From an uncultured Lysobacteraceae bacterium (lineage in GTDB: Bacteria > Pseudomonadota > Gammaproteobacteria > Xanthomonadales > Rhodanobacteraceae): a stretch of 6,319 nt of DNA. Each line of letters starts with the position of its first letter. Position 1 is the first letter of the stretch. Shown piece by piece: positions 6,107 through 6,319 of this stretch. The notes below the pieces were generated by a model. It was not told the origin of the DNA, did no database searches, and was given only the letters and a program-made list of their open reading frames with translations. A program made the position numbers and the translations under genes. The stretch covers positions 1 to 6,319 of the forward strand of contig CAMLSI010000325.1 in assembly GCA_946482585.1 (NCBI GenBank), given 5' to 3'.

Positions 6107-6319
6107 TCAGCGATGGTAGTCGTGCCGCAGCAAGCCATCGAAAGCTCCCCGTGTCGAGACAACAGTTCTTGAAATCGGCGACCCGAATCGCAGGGGCAGG
6201 GGTCCTTGCGTCCGAGTTTTTCGCAAAGCACCTTGTCGCCGTGGACGATGCGCAGGCCGCGCTTGACGCGCGCTTCCGACGGATAGCCGCGGCGGCGCTT
6301 GCTAGTCGGCTCGAAAGCT
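6107..6319 (-). pseudogene. SEC-C motif zinc-binding protein, C-terminal part, broken by two +1 frameshifts
   Basis: The gene enters from the right edge. The incoming frame encodes a basic segment ([15 protein letters not shown]) and then [17 protein letters not shown], the first half of a SEC-C motif. Without a shift it would stop at 6082-6084 with no second cysteine pair. Skipping one base at TTTC (complement of 6171-6174) gives [11 protein letters not shown], completing CPCDSG-x5-CC as in SEC-C domains. Skipping one more at the next TTTC (complement of 6140-6143) gives [11 protein letters not shown] and a TGA at 6107-6109. That ending looks like those I recall for small SEC-C proteins. SEC-C modules bind zinc at the SecA C-terminus and occur in stand-alone proteins such as YecA; the role of this one is unknown. 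The simplest readings are a decayed gene or two homopolymer errors. It is not a ccm gene, although it occupies the place where ccmE often lies. Confidence 0.65.

Noticed and set aside
3906..6119. A plus-strand open frame of 737 codons opposite ccmF
   Set aside because: It is antisense to a clear ccmF with all signature residues. Its product is low-complexity Arg/Glu/Gln-rich, as expected from the complement of a GC-rich membrane protein gene.

Overview
The window is about two thirds G+C. It reads as a piece of a proteobacterial chromosome, most likely a high-GC gammaproteobacterium of the Xanthomonadales/Lysobacterales type. That guess rests on a System I cytochrome c maturation (ccm) cluster with separate ccmH and ccmI genes, a CcmI with the proteobacterial periplasmic C-terminal domain, and codons strongly biased to G/C in the third position. 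The lineage is inference, because no marker gene is present.

Left part (1-1694, plus strand): the tail of a TPR-like helical protein runs into a NarL-type two-component system. It consists of a small soluble HisKA_3 histidine kinase (289-1059) and its REC-HTH response regulator (1056-1694). The three genes overlap by 11 and 4 bases, so they look like one translationally coupled unit. The kinase has no membrane segment and no recognisable sensor domain. Its input may come from the upstream TPR-like partner.

Middle and right (1710-5939, minus strand, read right to left): ccmF, ccmG, ccmH and ccmI form a compact operon with overlaps of 1, 4 and 4 bases. Together they encode the late half of System I. 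CcmG and CcmH handle reduction of the apocytochrome CXXCH thiols, CcmI presents apocytochrome, and CcmF with CcmH performs heme ligation. All expected signature residues are present. The operon meets the two-component unit tail to tail with only 15 bases between stop codons. The early half (ccmA-E) is not directly upstream of ccmF.

Right edge (5940-6319): upstream of ccmF lies a non-coding stretch of 167 bases with a perfect 11-bp GC-rich hairpin and nested direct repeats. Beyond it, on the minus strand, is the end of a small SEC-C zinc-motif protein. Its reading frame is intact only if two +1 shifts are allowed, both at a TTTC tetranucleotide. I treat it as a probable pseudogene or a pair of homopolymer errors.

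Most of the window is ordinary. The frameshifted SEC-C gene and the ccmF leader are the parts that deserve a second look. I do not see a previously undescribed multi-gene system.
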